Assembly (NCBI RefSeq): GCF_016756615.1
Contig: NZ_AP023262.1
Location: forward strand, 682,001 to 746,000
Direction of reading: 5' to 3'
DNA: 64,000 nucleotides
Origin: Mesorhizobium sp. L-8-3
GTDB lineage: Bacteria; Pseudomonadota; Alphaproteobacteria; Rhizobiales; Rhizobiaceae
Shown: positions 7,350 to 16,116 of the stretch, one piece after another
How the letters are laid out: each line of letters begins with the position of its first letter
How positions within the stretch are numbered: the first letter of the stretch is position 1
Translations under genes and position numbers: made by a program
Notes under the pieces: model-generated
Told to the model about the DNA's origin: nothing
Databases searched by the model: none
The model's input: only the letters and a program-made list of their open reading frames with translations

Positions 7350-8495
7350 CTATTTCTTCGTCTTGGCCAGCAGCGCTTTCGCCTCCTTCACGCCGAGCGC
7401 CGCGGGACGTTCGCAGGTGGTCTGCATGGCCACGAACTTGCCGGTCTCACCCGATTTTAGGATGCCGGTCATGACATCGACGGCGTGCAGGGCGGCTTCC
7501 ATGGAGCAGCGGTGCGGACGCCCCTCACGAATCGCGATCGCCATATCGGCAAGGCCGGCAGCACGATAATTGGCCAGCATGCCGATGGCATGTTTCTGGT
7601 TGGGGACGCTGAAGGGGTGGTCCCATTTCGGCAGCTTCTTCACGGCGTCACCGCGCCTGGTGTAGCGAACCGTCCCGCCGAAGAAGTTCGGATCGGGCAC
7701 ATAGATCGTGCCCTCCTCGCCGAAAAGCTCCATCGGCGCATGTCCGTGTTGCCAGACGTCCCAGCTCGCATTGAAGGAGACGGCGGCGCCGTTGTGGAAT
7801 TCGAGCAGGGCATGGATCGTGGTCGGCGTGTCGACCGGGATCTTCTGGCCGAAGCGCGGCTTCGAAGTGATGGTACGCTCCCGGACCGGTATGGTGGCGA
7901 GTGCGGCGACCTGCTTCACCGGACCGATGAGCTGGATCAGATTGCCGATATAGTAGGGTCCCAGGTCGAGGATCGGTCCTCCGCCCCGCTTGAAGAAAAA
8001 GTCGGGATTGGGGTGCCAGTGCTCCATGCCGTGGCTCATCACATGGCAGGTGCCCGAGGTGATGCGCCCCAGCTTGCCGGAATCGACCAGACTGCGGGCG
8101 AGCTGATGCGCCCCGCCGAGGAAGGTGTCGGGCGCCGAGCCGATACGCAGGCCCTTCTTCACAGCGCGCTTGGCAAGATCGAGCCCTTCCTTGACGGAGA
8201 GCACGAAGGGCTTTTCCGAATAGACATGCTTGCCTGCGTCAAGGATCTGCCGCGATACCTCGTAGTGGACTGCGGGCACGGTCAGGTTGACGACGATATC
8301 GATGTCGTCGGCGCGCAAGAGGTCGTCGACGGTCTCGGCCCGCAGCTTGAACTCCTTCGCGCGGGCGCGCGCAACATCAATGTCGATGTCGGCGCAGGCG
8401 CGCATCTCGATACCGCGGAACAGCGGGGCAAGGCCGAAATAGGCAGCGGAGATATTGCCGCAGCCGATTACGCCGATGCCGAGTTTCTTTGCCAT
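7350..8495 (-). CDS. Gfo/Idh/MocA-family sugar dehydrogenase
   Basis: The 381-residue oxidoreductase starts with a Rossmann motif (GVIGCGNISAAYF). It carries the family's EKPF motif (SEKPFVLSVKEG), whose lysine is catalytic, and then the alpha/beta substrate domain with DLGPYYIGNLIQLIGP. It oxidises a sugar or polyol hydroxyl, often at C3, with NAD(P). Directly upstream, with a 12-base gap, is a TIM-barrel sugar epimerase/isomerase-like gene. This pair is common in pathways that work through 3-keto-glycosides or inositol-like intermediates. Membership of the sugar ABC operon suggests it acts on the imported sugar. Confidence 0.85.
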   Translation of the reverse strand: MAKKLGIGVIGCGNISAAYFGLAPLFRGIEMRACADIDIDVARARAKEFKLRAETVDDLLRADDIDIVVNLTVPAVHYEVSRQILDAGKHVYSEKPFVLSVKEGLDLAKRAVKKGLRIGSAPDTFLGGAHQLARSLVDSGKLGRITSGTCHVMSHGMEHWHPNPDFFFKRGGGPILDLGPYYIGNLIQLIGPVKQVAALATIPVRERTITSKPRFGQKIPVDTPTTIHALLEFHNGAAVSFNASWDVWQHGHAPMELFGEEGTIYVPDPNFFGGTVRYTRRGDAVKKLPKWDHPFSVPNQKHAIGMLANYRAAGLADMAIAIREGRPHRCSMEAALHAVDVMTGILKSGETGKFVAMQTTCERPAALGVKEAKALLAKTKK

Positions 8496-8507
8496 GGATG
8501 GTAGCTC

Positions 8508-9266
8508 CTAGAATGTCTTGGCCGAAGCGATCGAGCGGGCGGCGAAGCGCTCGAAGTCGCTCGGATTGTCGTGCTCCATGATGAAATGCCTCGCCGGCGT
8601 CTTCTCGCGCAAAGCGCGGACAAGCCCACGCCAGTCGACCGTGCCGTGGCCGACATCGGCCCAGCCGTCCTCATCGGCCGCCTCGCCCTTCGGCGCGATG
8701 TCCTTGACGTGGACGGCGACGATCCGGGAACCATAGTCGTCGATCCAGCGCAGCGGGTCGGCGCCGCCGCGGATCACCCAGGCGACGTCGATCTCCCAGC
8801 CGATCTCGGGCGCGGCATCGAGAATGTGCTTCTGGGGGATCGACCCGTCGGCGAGCGGCTTGAATTCGAAGTCGTGATTGTGCCAAGCGAAGCCGAAGCC
8901 TTCCTTGCGCACGGTATCGCCGATCCTGGCCAGGCGCTTGCCGAAGGCCTGCCAGCCCGCAGCGTCGGACGGGCGTTGGTCCGGCATCAGGAAGGGGCAG
9001 GCGATCAGCTTGATTCCGAGTGTTTCTGCAAGCTTGCGCGCGCCGGCGAAATCGTTCTCAAGCATCTCGATGGAAAAATGCCCCGTCGGCATGGAGAGCC
9101 CGTTCCGGTCGAGGGTGGCGCGTAAGGCCTCGGCGTCGCCATAGACGCCGCCGAAACCCTCCACCTGGCTGTAACCCAGCCGCGCAAGCGTCTCCAGGAC
9201 ACCGTCCCAGGGCTGGAAGTTGCGCGCGCTATAGAGCTGAAATGACCAGTCCATCGTCTTCCTCAT
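8508..9266 (-). CDS. Sugar phosphate isomerase/epimerase-like TIM-barrel protein
   Basis: The 252-residue protein belongs to the AP-endonuclease-2-like TIM-barrel superfamily (xylose isomerase-like). Typical metal-ligand strands are visible in QVEGFGGVYGD, PTGHFSIEMLE, FAWHNHDFEFKPL, GWEIDVAWVIRGG and VAVHVKDIAPKG, which supply the Glu, Asp and His ligands at the mouth of the barrel. Such enzymes isomerise or epimerise sugars or cleave 3-keto-glycosides. It is coupled to the Gfo/Idh dehydrogenase downstream and follows the ABC ATPase gene by 17 bases. The precise reaction is unknown. Confidence 0.8.
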   Translation of the reverse strand: MRKTMDWSFQLYSARNFQPWDGVLETLARLGYSQVEGFGGVYGDAEALRATLDRNGLSMPTGHFSIEMLENDFAGARKLAETLGIKLIACPFLMPDQRPSDAAGWQAFGKRLARIGDTVRKEGFGFAWHNHDFEFKPLADGSIPQKHILDAAPEIGWEIDVAWVIRGGADPLRWIDDYGSRIVAVHVKDIAPKGEAADEDGWADVGHGTVDWRGLVRALREKTPARHFIMEHDNPSDFERFAARSIASAKTF

Positions 9267-9283
9267 GCGTGATCGTTGGGATG

Positions 9284-10369
9284 TCAGAGCCTGTCGCCGG
9301 TATCGCCGTCGAACAGCGAAACCCGGGCGGGATCGAAGCCGATGCGCACCTTGTCGCCGACGGCGAGATGCCGATCAGCCTCGACGCGGAACGACAGAGG
9401 CTGGCCGCCGAGCCCGGTCCAGACAAGCGTGTCCGAACCCATCGGCTCGACAACCTCCACTCCAGCCTCGAAGGCGAAGGCGTAGGCCCGGCCGTCGTCG
9501 GCAAAGCCGATATGTTCCGGCCTGACGCCGAGCGTAACGTCGCTGCCAGGCAGGGCATCCCTGCTGAAGCGGTAGCGGTCGAGCGGGACCGCGGCGTCGC
9601 CCGCCTTGAACAGCGGAACGGCGCCCGGCTCGATCCGGCCTTCGATGAAGTTCATGCCCGGCGAGCCGATGAAACCGGCGACGTAGCGGTTCACCGGGTT
9701 GTTGTAGATGGCCTGCGGCGCGTCGAGCTGCTGTATGGCGCCGCCTTTCATGACGGCGATGCGGTCGGCGAGCGTGAGCGCCTCGATCTGGTCGTGGGTG
9801 ACATAGATCATGGTGTTGCCGAGCCGCTGGTGCAGGCGCTTGATCTCCACGCGCAGCTCCGAGCGCAGCTTGGCGTCGAGATTGGAGAGCGGCTCATCGA
9901 AGAGGAAGACGTCGACATCGCGCACCAGTGCCCGTCCGATCGCCACGCGCTGGCGCTGGCCGCCCGAGAGCGCCGCGGGCCTGCGCTGGAGCAGCGGCTC
10001 GATCTGCAGGATCCCGGATGCCTTCGCGACGCGCCGGGCGATCTCGTCCTTCGGCAGGCCGGCATTGCGCAGGCCGAAGGACAGGTTCCCTTCGACGGTC
10101 ATCTGCGGATAGAGCGCATAGGACTGGAACACCATGCCGATGCCTCTGTCCTTGGGTTCCTCCCAGGTGACGTTCCTGCCCCTGATGAAGATCTGGCCCT
10201 TCGACACGTCGAGCAGACCGGCGATGCAGTTGAGCAAGGTGGACTTGCCGCAGCCGGACGGGCCGAGCAGCACCAGGAACTCGCCTTCGGTAACGTCGAG
10301 GGACAGCTTCTTCAAGACTTCGACGGCACCGAAGTTCAGCGAGACATCCTTGACCTGAACGCTCGTCAT
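9284..10369 (-). CDS. Sugar ABC transporter ATPase (MalK/UgpC type)
   Basis: The 361-residue ATPase contains Walker A GPSGCGKSTLL (about residues 37-47), the signature LSGGQRQRVAIGRAL, Walker B VFLFDEPLSNLD and the H-loop IYVTHDQ. From about residue 240 it has the C-terminal OB-fold regulatory domain of the MalK family (VTLGVRPEHIGFADDG). It powers uptake through the two permeases encoded just upstream. The gene lies 4 bases after the second permease gene. Confidence 0.92.
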   Translation of the reverse strand: MTSVQVKDVSLNFGAVEVLKKLSLDVTEGEFLVLLGPSGCGKSTLLNCIAGLLDVSKGQIFIRGRNVTWEEPKDRGIGMVFQSYALYPQMTVEGNLSFGLRNAGLPKDEIARRVAKASGILQIEPLLQRRPAALSGGQRQRVAIGRALVRDVDVFLFDEPLSNLDAKLRSELRVEIKRLHQRLGNTMIYVTHDQIEALTLADRIAVMKGGAIQQLDAPQAIYNNPVNRYVAGFIGSPGMNFIEGRIEPGAVPLFKAGDAAVPLDRYRFSRDALPGSDVTLGVRPEHIGFADDGRAYAFAFEAGVEVVEPMGSDTLVWTGLGGQPLSFRVEADRHLAVGDKVRIGFDPARVSLFDGDTGDRL

Positions 10370-10373
10370 CGGC

Positions 10374-11312
10374 TCAGCCTTTCACCGCGCCCGCGGCAAT
10401 GCCGCGCACGAAGAGTTTTCCGGAGATGAAATAGATGATCAGGGGAACGAGTCCGGTAATCAGGGTCGCTGCCATGTTCACGTTGTATTCCTTCACTCCC
10501 TGCACGGAGTTGACGATGTTGTTGAGCTGGACGGTCATCGGATAGGTGTCGGGGCGCGTGTAGACGACGCCGAACAAGAAATCGTTCCAGATGCCGGTAA
10601 CCTGGATGATGAGAGCTACGACGAAGATCGGCAGGCTCATGGGAACCATGATGCCCAGATAGATGCGCCAGAAGCCTGCACCGTCGACGCGCGCCGCCTT
10701 GAACAATTCTTCCGGCAGCGAGGCGAAGTAGTTGCGAAAGAGAAGCGTATTGATCGGCATACCGAAGATCGAGTGAACGACCACGAGGCCCCAGAGGCTG
10801 CCGTAGAGCCCGATCTCCCGCAACACGATCACAATCGGATAGATCATCACCTGGTAGGGGATGAAGGCGCCGACGATCAGAACTGTGAAGAAGAAGTTCG
10901 CGCCCTTGAAACGCCAGTTGGCCAGCGCATAGCCGTTCACCGACGCGATGGCGATGGACAGGATTACCGACGGGACGGTGATGCGGACCGAATTCCAGAA
11001 GCCTCTGCTCAAGCCGTCGCAATTGAGACCGGTGCAAGCGGTGGCCCAGGCTTTGACCCAGGGCTCGAACGTTACCTCGAGCGGCAGCGCAAAAATGTTG
11101 CCGACGCGGATTTCCGGCATACCCTTGAGCGACGTCACGATCATGACGTAGAGCGGCAGCAGATAGTAAACGGCCGCGACGAAGAGCGTGCCGTATACGA
11201 CAATGTTGCGGCGCGAAATGACGCGGCGAGGTTTCGGCCCCCAAGGCCCGGAATAGGCGGCGGCTTCCGGCAGCTTTGTACCGGCAACGTCGAGGACAGC
11301 AGTATCAGCCAC
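10374..11312 (-). CDS. Carbohydrate ABC transporter permease (MalG type)
   Basis: The 312-residue inner-membrane protein has about six transmembrane helices and the ATPase-coupling EAA loop (LPEELFKAARVDGAGFWRIY). A long hydrophilic segment precedes the first helix (NIVVYGTLFVAAVYYLLPLY). It pairs with the MalF-type permease whose gene overlaps its start by 8 bases. The order binding protein, MalF type, MalG type, ATPase is the standard one for CUT1 oligosaccharide importers. Confidence 0.9.
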   Translation of the reverse strand: MADTAVLDVAGTKLPEAAAYSGPWGPKPRRVISRRNIVVYGTLFVAAVYYLLPLYVMIVTSLKGMPEIRVGNIFALPLEVTFEPWVKAWATACTGLNCDGLSRGFWNSVRITVPSVILSIAIASVNGYALANWRFKGANFFFTVLIVGAFIPYQVMIYPIVIVLREIGLYGSLWGLVVVHSIFGMPINTLLFRNYFASLPEELFKAARVDGAGFWRIYLGIMVPMSLPIFVVALIIQVTGIWNDFLFGVVYTRPDTYPMTVQLNNIVNSVQGVKEYNVNMAATLITGLVPLIIYFISGKLFVRGIAAGAVKG

Positions 11313-12228
11313 GCTTCCTCCCTCCGAATTCGAGATAAACCCACGGGACGACCACGATGATCACCGACAGGAGCATCATGGTCGACGCGGCAAACCCTTG
11401 GCCGAGGTTCTGGGACGAGAACATGTGATCATAGACATATTTGGCCGGTACTTCGGATGAGATGCCCGGACCGCCGCTCGTTTGCGCGACGACGAGATCA
11501 TAGACCCTGACTATACCGGACGCGATGATCACGAGGGTCGTGACAAAGACCGGCCGCATCATCGGTATGACGATGAAAAGATAGGTCTTCCACATCGGTA
11601 TGCCGTCGACCCGGGCGGCCTTCCAGATGTCCTCGTCGATACCGCGCAGGCCGGCCAGCATCAGGCACATGACCAGGCCGGTGCCTTGCCACAGTCCGGC
11701 AATCAGGACGCCGTAGATGACGATGTCAGGATTGTAGAGAGGATCGAAGGTGAAGCTCTCCCAGCCGAGGCGGCGAACCACGCCCTGAATGCCGAACTCG
11801 GGGTTCAGCAGCCACTGCCAGATGAGGCCGGTGACGATGAAGGAAAGGGCGAAAGGATAGAGGAAAATGGTCCGGAAGGTATTCTCGAAGCGAATCTTCT
11901 GGTCGAGCAGAGCGGCCAGGATGAAGCCGACGACCAGCGAAAAGATCAACGTGCAAATGCCGTAGACGAACAGGTTCTGGATCGAGACGAGCCATCGCGG
12001 CGTCGACCAAAGCCGCTCATACTGGTCGAGGCCCACGAAAGTGAGCCGCGGCAGCAGCTTGGAATTGGTAAAGGAGTAGAAGACCGTCCAGATTGTCCCG
12101 CCGACGAAGATAACGACCGCCGTCAGTATCATTGGAATCGAGGCGATTTTTGAGTTCAGGTTCCGGAAAAGCTGGCTTGGTCGTCCAGTCGGATCTTCCG
12201 CCACTGGCTGCCTCCGCAGAAAGGTCAC
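11305..12228 (-). CDS. Sugar ABC transporter permease (MalF type)
   Basis: The 307-residue membrane protein has six predicted helices and an EAA loop (IDEDIWKAARVDGIPMWKTY). The start is a GTG at 12228 with only a weak GAG upstream. No better start exists before the first helix. Immediately upstream is a stem-loop (12237-12274) that separates it from the binding-protein gene, so its translation level is probably much lower than that of the binding protein. Confidence 0.88.
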   Translation of the reverse strand: MTFLRRQPVAEDPTGRPSQLFRNLNSKIASIPMILTAVVIFVGGTIWTVFYSFTNSKLLPRLTFVGLDQYERLWSTPRWLVSIQNLFVYGICTLIFSLVVGFILAALLDQKIRFENTFRTIFLYPFALSFIVTGLIWQWLLNPEFGIQGVVRRLGWESFTFDPLYNPDIVIYGVLIAGLWQGTGLVMCLMLAGLRGIDEDIWKAARVDGIPMWKTYLFIVIPMMRPVFVTTLVIIASGIVRVYDLVVAQTSGGPGISSEVPAKYVYDHMFSSQNLGQGFAASTMMLLSVIIVVVPWVYLEFGGRKRG

Positions 12229-12236
12229 GAAATCTC

Positions 12237-12274
12237 GAACTCGCCAGCCCCGCGACGATGAAGCTGGCGAGTTC
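12237..12274 (-). promoter_or_regulatory. Intercistronic stem-loop between binding protein and permease genes
   Basis: GAACTCGCCAG and CTGGCGAGTTC form a perfect 11 bp stem with a 16-base loop, 18 bases after the binding-protein stop. There is no U-run. In many ABC operons such a hairpin protects the upstream message or lowers readthrough, giving excess binding protein. Confidence 0.6.
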
Positions 12275-12292
12275 CGTCGTTCTTATGCTTGC

Positions 12293-13525
12293 TCAGTCCG
12301 CGGTGCCGACGATCTCAGCGAACCGCTTCTGTGCGGCTTCAGGCGTCATGCTGGGCGTATTGAAGAACTCCACGAACAGATCATTGATCTGGTTGAGTGA
12401 GTCCTGGCTCATGAGTTGCTCGCCGGACGGAATGGTGCCGCCTTTGGCCAGGATAGCCAGACCTTTCTTCATGCAGTCATTCGCGGCGCCCAGGTCAATG
12501 TCACCCCTGATCGGCAGGGACCCCTTCTTGAGGTTGAACGCGACCTGCGTCTTCGGATCGAGCAGGGCCGAAGCGAGCGCCTCCTGCGCCTTCGACTTCC
12601 CCTCATCCGCGAGCTTGGGGAAATAGAAGGCATCGCCGCCGGTCGAGATGACCTCGTGCATGCCCAAGCCCGGCAGGCAGGTATAATCCTTGCCAGCGAC
12701 CTGGCCGGCGACCTGGAACTCGCCCTGCGCCCAATCACCCATGATCTGCCCGCCCGCCTGTCCGGTGATCACCAGATTGGTTGCCTGATTCCAGTCCTGC
12801 ACATTCGACTTGGCGGCCATCTTGCGCGCATTGTCGGCAGCAGCGAAAACCTTGGCCACTTCCGGGCCCGCGGCCACTTCGGCATCCTTGTCGCCATAGA
12901 CCTTCTGGTAAACGTCCGGTCCGCCGATCGCGACCATAAGAACGCGCAGCGCGCCTCCCGACTGCCAGGGCTGACCGCCGATGGCAAGCGGGATCTTGCC
13001 GGCCTTTTCGAGCGCCGGCGCAGCCGCGACGAACTCATCCCAGTTCTTGGGTACCGGCACTCCGGCATCCTCGAAGGCCTTGTTCGAAAGCCACAGCCAC
13101 TCCCAGGAATGGATATTCACGGGGGCGCAATAGATCTTGCCGTCAACGGTGCAGCTATCGAGCAGGCTCTTGGGTTGGACGAGGTTGGCCCAGCCTTCCT
13201 TGTTGGCGAGATCGGTGAGGTCTCGCAGCAGTCCCGCTTGGATCAGTTCTTCGGTCTGACGGCCGTGGTTGAACTGGGTCGCGCCCATCGGGTCACCGCC
13301 GGTGATGCGGCTGATCATGATTGGACGGGCAGTATTGCCGCCGCCGGCGACGGCGCCATCGACCCATTTGTTGCCTGTCGCGTCGAAAGCCTTGGCGAGT
13401 TCGGCGACGGCGGCGGCTTCGCCGCCCGACGTCCACCAATGCGTGACCTCGAGATCCGTGGCGCCGGCCGGAACGGCGAAAGGCATGGCGACCGCCGCGG
13501 CAAGAGCCGTCATTCTATAACGCAT
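12293..13525 (-). CDS. Sugar ABC transporter periplasmic binding protein (CUT1)
   Basis: The 410-residue protein has a signal peptide (MRYRMTALAAAVAMPFAVPAGA) and the family-1 solute-binding pattern (DLEVTHWWTSGGEAAAVAEL near the mature N-terminus, GGDPMGATQFNHG and DYTCLPGLGMH later). It captures the oligosaccharide in the periplasm and delivers it to the two permeases. It is the first gene of the operon. The ribosome-binding site GGGAGGAA lies 5 bases from the ATG, and a LacI-type operator sits directly upstream of that site. The presence of GH43 at the operon end suggests a xylose- or arabinose-containing ligand. Confidence 0.88.
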   Translation of the reverse strand: MRYRMTALAAAVAMPFAVPAGATDLEVTHWWTSGGEAAAVAELAKAFDATGNKWVDGAVAGGGNTARPIMISRITGGDPMGATQFNHGRQTEELIQAGLLRDLTDLANKEGWANLVQPKSLLDSCTVDGKIYCAPVNIHSWEWLWLSNKAFEDAGVPVPKNWDEFVAAAPALEKAGKIPLAIGGQPWQSGGALRVLMVAIGGPDVYQKVYGDKDAEVAAGPEVAKVFAAADNARKMAAKSNVQDWNQATNLVITGQAGGQIMGDWAQGEFQVAGQVAGKDYTCLPGLGMHEVISTGGDAFYFPKLADEGKSKAQEALASALLDPKTQVAFNLKKGSLPIRGDIDLGAANDCMKKGLAILAKGGTIPSGEQLMSQDSLNQINDLFVEFFNTPSMTPEAAQKRFAEIVGTAD

Positions 13526-13540
13526 AGACGTTCCTCCCTA

Positions 13541-13556
13541 TCTGAAACGTTACAGA
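13541..13556. promoter_or_regulatory. LacI-family operator 1 (sugar operon)
   Basis: TCTGAAACGTTACAGA is a near-perfect 16 bp palindrome centred on AACGTT, the core of LacI-family sites. It lies between the probable -10 and the ribosome-binding site of the binding-protein gene, a position where a bound repressor would block transcription. An identical 15 of 16 bases recur at 13773-13788. Confidence 0.75.
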
Positions 13557-13559
13557 TTT

Positions 13560-13588
13560 TGTGTAGGCGAAATGTCCAGCCCACGCAA
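13560..13588 (-). promoter_or_regulatory. Probable sigma-70 promoter of the sugar operon
   Basis: On the minus strand TTGCGT (13588-13583) and TACACA (13565-13560) are 17 bases apart. The start point would fall inside operator 1. The -10 is poor, so this is a tentative call. Confidence 0.4.
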
Positions 13589-13772
13589 CCCTTGTCAGGG
13601 TCCTCGTCAGGTTTTTTTTCGAGACTCGAAGAAAAGGCACCGAGAAACGCTGCGTTGCAACATGGATGCGGGCAGCGCAGCATGAAATTCGCGGTCGAAA
13701 TCCAGGGGATCTCCTATGTCAGCTCCAGCATCCTGTGACGCCTGACGGTGTCTCGCCGTGACGCGATCACAA

Positions 13773-13788
13773 TCTGAAACGTTACAGG
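13773..13788. promoter_or_regulatory. LacI-family operator 2 (upstream of the lacI pair)
   Basis: TCTGAAACGTTACAGG matches operator 1 at 15 of 16 positions and lies 77 bases before the first lacI-type gene. Two copies flanking one divergent intergenic space suggest autoregulation, DNA looping, or both. Confidence 0.7.
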
Positions 13789-13864
13789 CTATTGCATCGG
13801 ATTGTTCTCCCGATGCATTGTCCGATCTATTGCGGATTCGCAGGACCATCGCTAAGCGACACTC

Positions 13865-14914
13865 ATGAACCGACGGCTCCGGCAGGACGATATAGGAGCG
13901 GAGGCGCCAGCTGAAGGCGGGCGACCGACGCTGAAGACGCTCGCCTTCATGACGGGACTTGGCGTCACTACCGTCTCGCGTGCGCTGAAGGATGCACCTG
14001 AGATCGGCGCCGAGACCCGTCGGCGGGTGCAACTCGTGGCCAAGCAGATCGGCTACCGGCCAAACCGGGCCGGCGTGCGCCTGCGCACCGGCAAGACCAA
14101 CGTCATCAGCCTGGTGCTCAACACGGAAGAGCAGATCGGCGGCTTCGTGTCCGACATCATCTATGGCATCTCCGAGTTCCTCGCAGGCACGCCATACCAC
14201 CTGATCGTCACCCCCTATTCGCGCAGCAACGATCCGCTCGAACCAGTCCGCTACATCGTCGAGACCGGCTCGGCCGACGGCATCATCATCTCGCGAACCC
14301 AGCCGGACGACCCCAGGGTGCGCTACATGGTCGAGCGCGGCATGCCTTTCGCAACGCATGGCCGCACCGCGATGGGCATCGACCACCCGTTCCATGATTT
14401 CGACAATGCCGCCTTCGCGGCTGCCGCGGTGCGCAAGCTTCACAAGCTCGGCCGCAAGCGCATCGCGCTGCTCGCGCCGCCCTCCTCGCTGAGCTACCAT
14501 CACCATATGCGCGAAGGCTTTCTCGACGCGCTCATGGAGTGCGGCCTGTCCGAGATCCCGCTGACTGGCGTGACCGTCGACCATTCCATCGACGAGATCC
14601 GCGAGCGCACCGTGGCGCTGATGCGCCGCGCCGTGCCGCCGGACGGCATCGTCAGCGGCGGCGGCGGTGCCACCTTCGCCCTGGTCGCCGGGCTGGAGGA
14701 TGCCGGGCTGGCGCTCGGACGCGAGGTGGACATCGTGTCGAAGCAGACCTCGCGGCTGCTGCAGCTGTTCCGCCCGGCGCTCCATGTCGTCAACGAGGAC
14801 GTCCGGCTGGCCGGTTTCGAACTGGCGCGCGCGGTCACCTCAAGCATCGGGGGCGCGGGCGTGAAATCGCTGCAGAGCCTTAGCAAGCCCGACGCCGCCG
14901 AGCCCCGCTTGTGA
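13865..14914 (+). CDS. LacI-family transcriptional regulator (first of a coupled pair)
   Basis: The 349-residue repressor has its helix-turn-helix set back from the N-terminus by about 20 residues (TLKTLAFMTGLGVTTVSRAL, then the hinge PNRAGVRLRTGKTNVISLVL). The type I periplasmic-binding effector domain follows. It is divergent from the sugar operon and two matching operators lie between. Its stop overlaps the start of a second LacI regulator by four bases (GTGA), so the two are translationally coupled. It is the likely local repressor, releasing DNA when the imported sugar binds. Confidence 0.88.
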   Translation: MNRRLRQDDIGAEAPAEGGRPTLKTLAFMTGLGVTTVSRALKDAPEIGAETRRRVQLVAKQIGYRPNRAGVRLRTGKTNVISLVLNTEEQIGGFVSDIIYGISEFLAGTPYHLIVTPYSRSNDPLEPVRYIVETGSADGIIISRTQPDDPRVRYMVERGMPFATHGRTAMGIDHPFHDFDNAAFAAAAVRKLHKLGRKRIALLAPPSSLSYHHHMREGFLDALMECGLSEIPLTGVTVDHSIDEIRERTVALMRRAVPPDGIVSGGGGATFALVAGLEDAGLALGREVDIVSKQTSRLLQLFRPALHVVNEDVRLAGFELARAVTSSIGGAGVKSLQSLSKPDAAEPRL

Positions 14915-15942
14915 ACAAGGCTTTTCCCACGATCCAGGACGTGGCGCGCGCGGCCAAAGTGTCGACGGCTACGGTGAGCCGTGCGCTGTCGGCGCCCGAG
15001 CGGGTGTCGGAGGACACCCGTCGCCAGGTGATCGAGGCGATCGAGCGGACCGGCTATGCCGTCAACCAGACGGCGCGCAATCTGAGGCGCAAGCAGACCG
15101 GCGCGGTGGTCGTCCTGGTGCCCAACCTCGGCAATCCGTTCTTCTCGAAGATCCTTGCCGGCATCGAGGCGACGGCGTCGAAGGCGGGGCTCAACGTGCT
15201 GATCGCGGATACGCGCCAGCCGCATGCGGGCGCGGACCGGCTCGGCGAATATCTGCACAACAACCGCGCCGACGGCATGATCGTCCTCGACGGATCGCTG
15301 TCGGCGGATTTCTTCTCGCGCCCCGGCCGCGCCACGCCGCCGGTCGTCTTCTGCTGCGAGTGGAACGACAATGCGGGGCTGCCCTCGGTGCGATGCGACA
15401 ATTCCGGGGGAGCAGCACTCGCCGTCCGCCATCTCCACCAGCTCGGCCATCGCCGGATCGGTCACATATTGGGACCCCGGGACAATGTGCTGACCCATGA
15501 GCGACGGCGTGGCACGGAAGCCGCCCTGGCCAAGCTCGGACTCGCGCTGCGGCCGGACTGGGTCTTCGACGGCGACTTCTCGCTGGCCGCGGGAGCACAG
15601 GCCGGCCGGGCCTGGCTGGCGCTCGCCGAGCGCCCCACCGCGGTCACCTCTTCCAACGACGAGATGGCCTGCGGCTTCATCGCCGAGCTTCACCGCCATG
15701 GCGTCTCGGTGCCGGCGGATGTCTCGGTCGTCGGTTTCGACGACATCGACATCGCCGAGCAGTTCATCCCGGCGCTGACGACGGTCCATCAGCCGCGCAA
15801 CGACATCGGCGAAACCGCCGCAGCCGCGCTGATCTCACGCATCGGCGAGGGCAAGGCCGGGCTGGAGACGCCGGCCCGCACCAGGGTGCTCGACGTCGAA
15901 CTGGTGGTGCGGGCGAGCACGCGCGCGATCGACCAGCAATAG
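14911..15942 (+). CDS. LacI-family transcriptional regulator (second of a coupled pair)
   Basis: The 343-residue protein starts at a GTG overlapping the previous stop. It has a canonical LacI helix-turn-helix (TIQDVARAAKVSTATVSRAL), the hinge helix (VNQTARNLRRKQTGAVVVLV) and the effector domain beginning NLGNPFFSKILAGIEATASKA. It is not a close copy of the preceding LacI regulator, so the pair did not arise by recent duplication. It may respond to a different sugar or bind a different operator. Targets cannot be told apart from the sequence here. Confidence 0.88.
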   Translation: MNKAFPTIQDVARAAKVSTATVSRALSAPERVSEDTRRQVIEAIERTGYAVNQTARNLRRKQTGAVVVLVPNLGNPFFSKILAGIEATASKAGLNVLIADTRQPHAGADRLGEYLHNNRADGMIVLDGSLSADFFSRPGRATPPVVFCCEWNDNAGLPSVRCDNSGGAALAVRHLHQLGHRRIGHILGPRDNVLTHERRRGTEAALAKLGLALRPDWVFDGDFSLAAGAQAGRAWLALAERPTAVTSSNDEMACGFIAELHRHGVSVPADVSVVGFDDIDIAEQFIPALTTVHQPRNDIGETAAAALISRIGEGKAGLETPARTRVLDVELVVRASTRAIDQQ

Positions 15943-16116
15943 GCCCAATCTTCGACCGATGGTGCGGCGCTGCCTCGGGGCAGAGGCGCGGCGACGGGTC
16001 AAAATCAAATCAAGATCAATCGGACTAGCTAATGGCGTATTTCGGGGTCCGTCGCCGTTTTGCACGGCCAGGACGAGATTATACGGATGTGTTGATCCGG
16101 CAGGTGACGGCAGGCT

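Noticed and set aside
13588..13625. T-run (13612-13619) as a terminator
   Set aside because: The bases before the eight Ts form only a weak stem (CCTTG/CAGG type), and the position is upstream of a promoter rather than after a gene.
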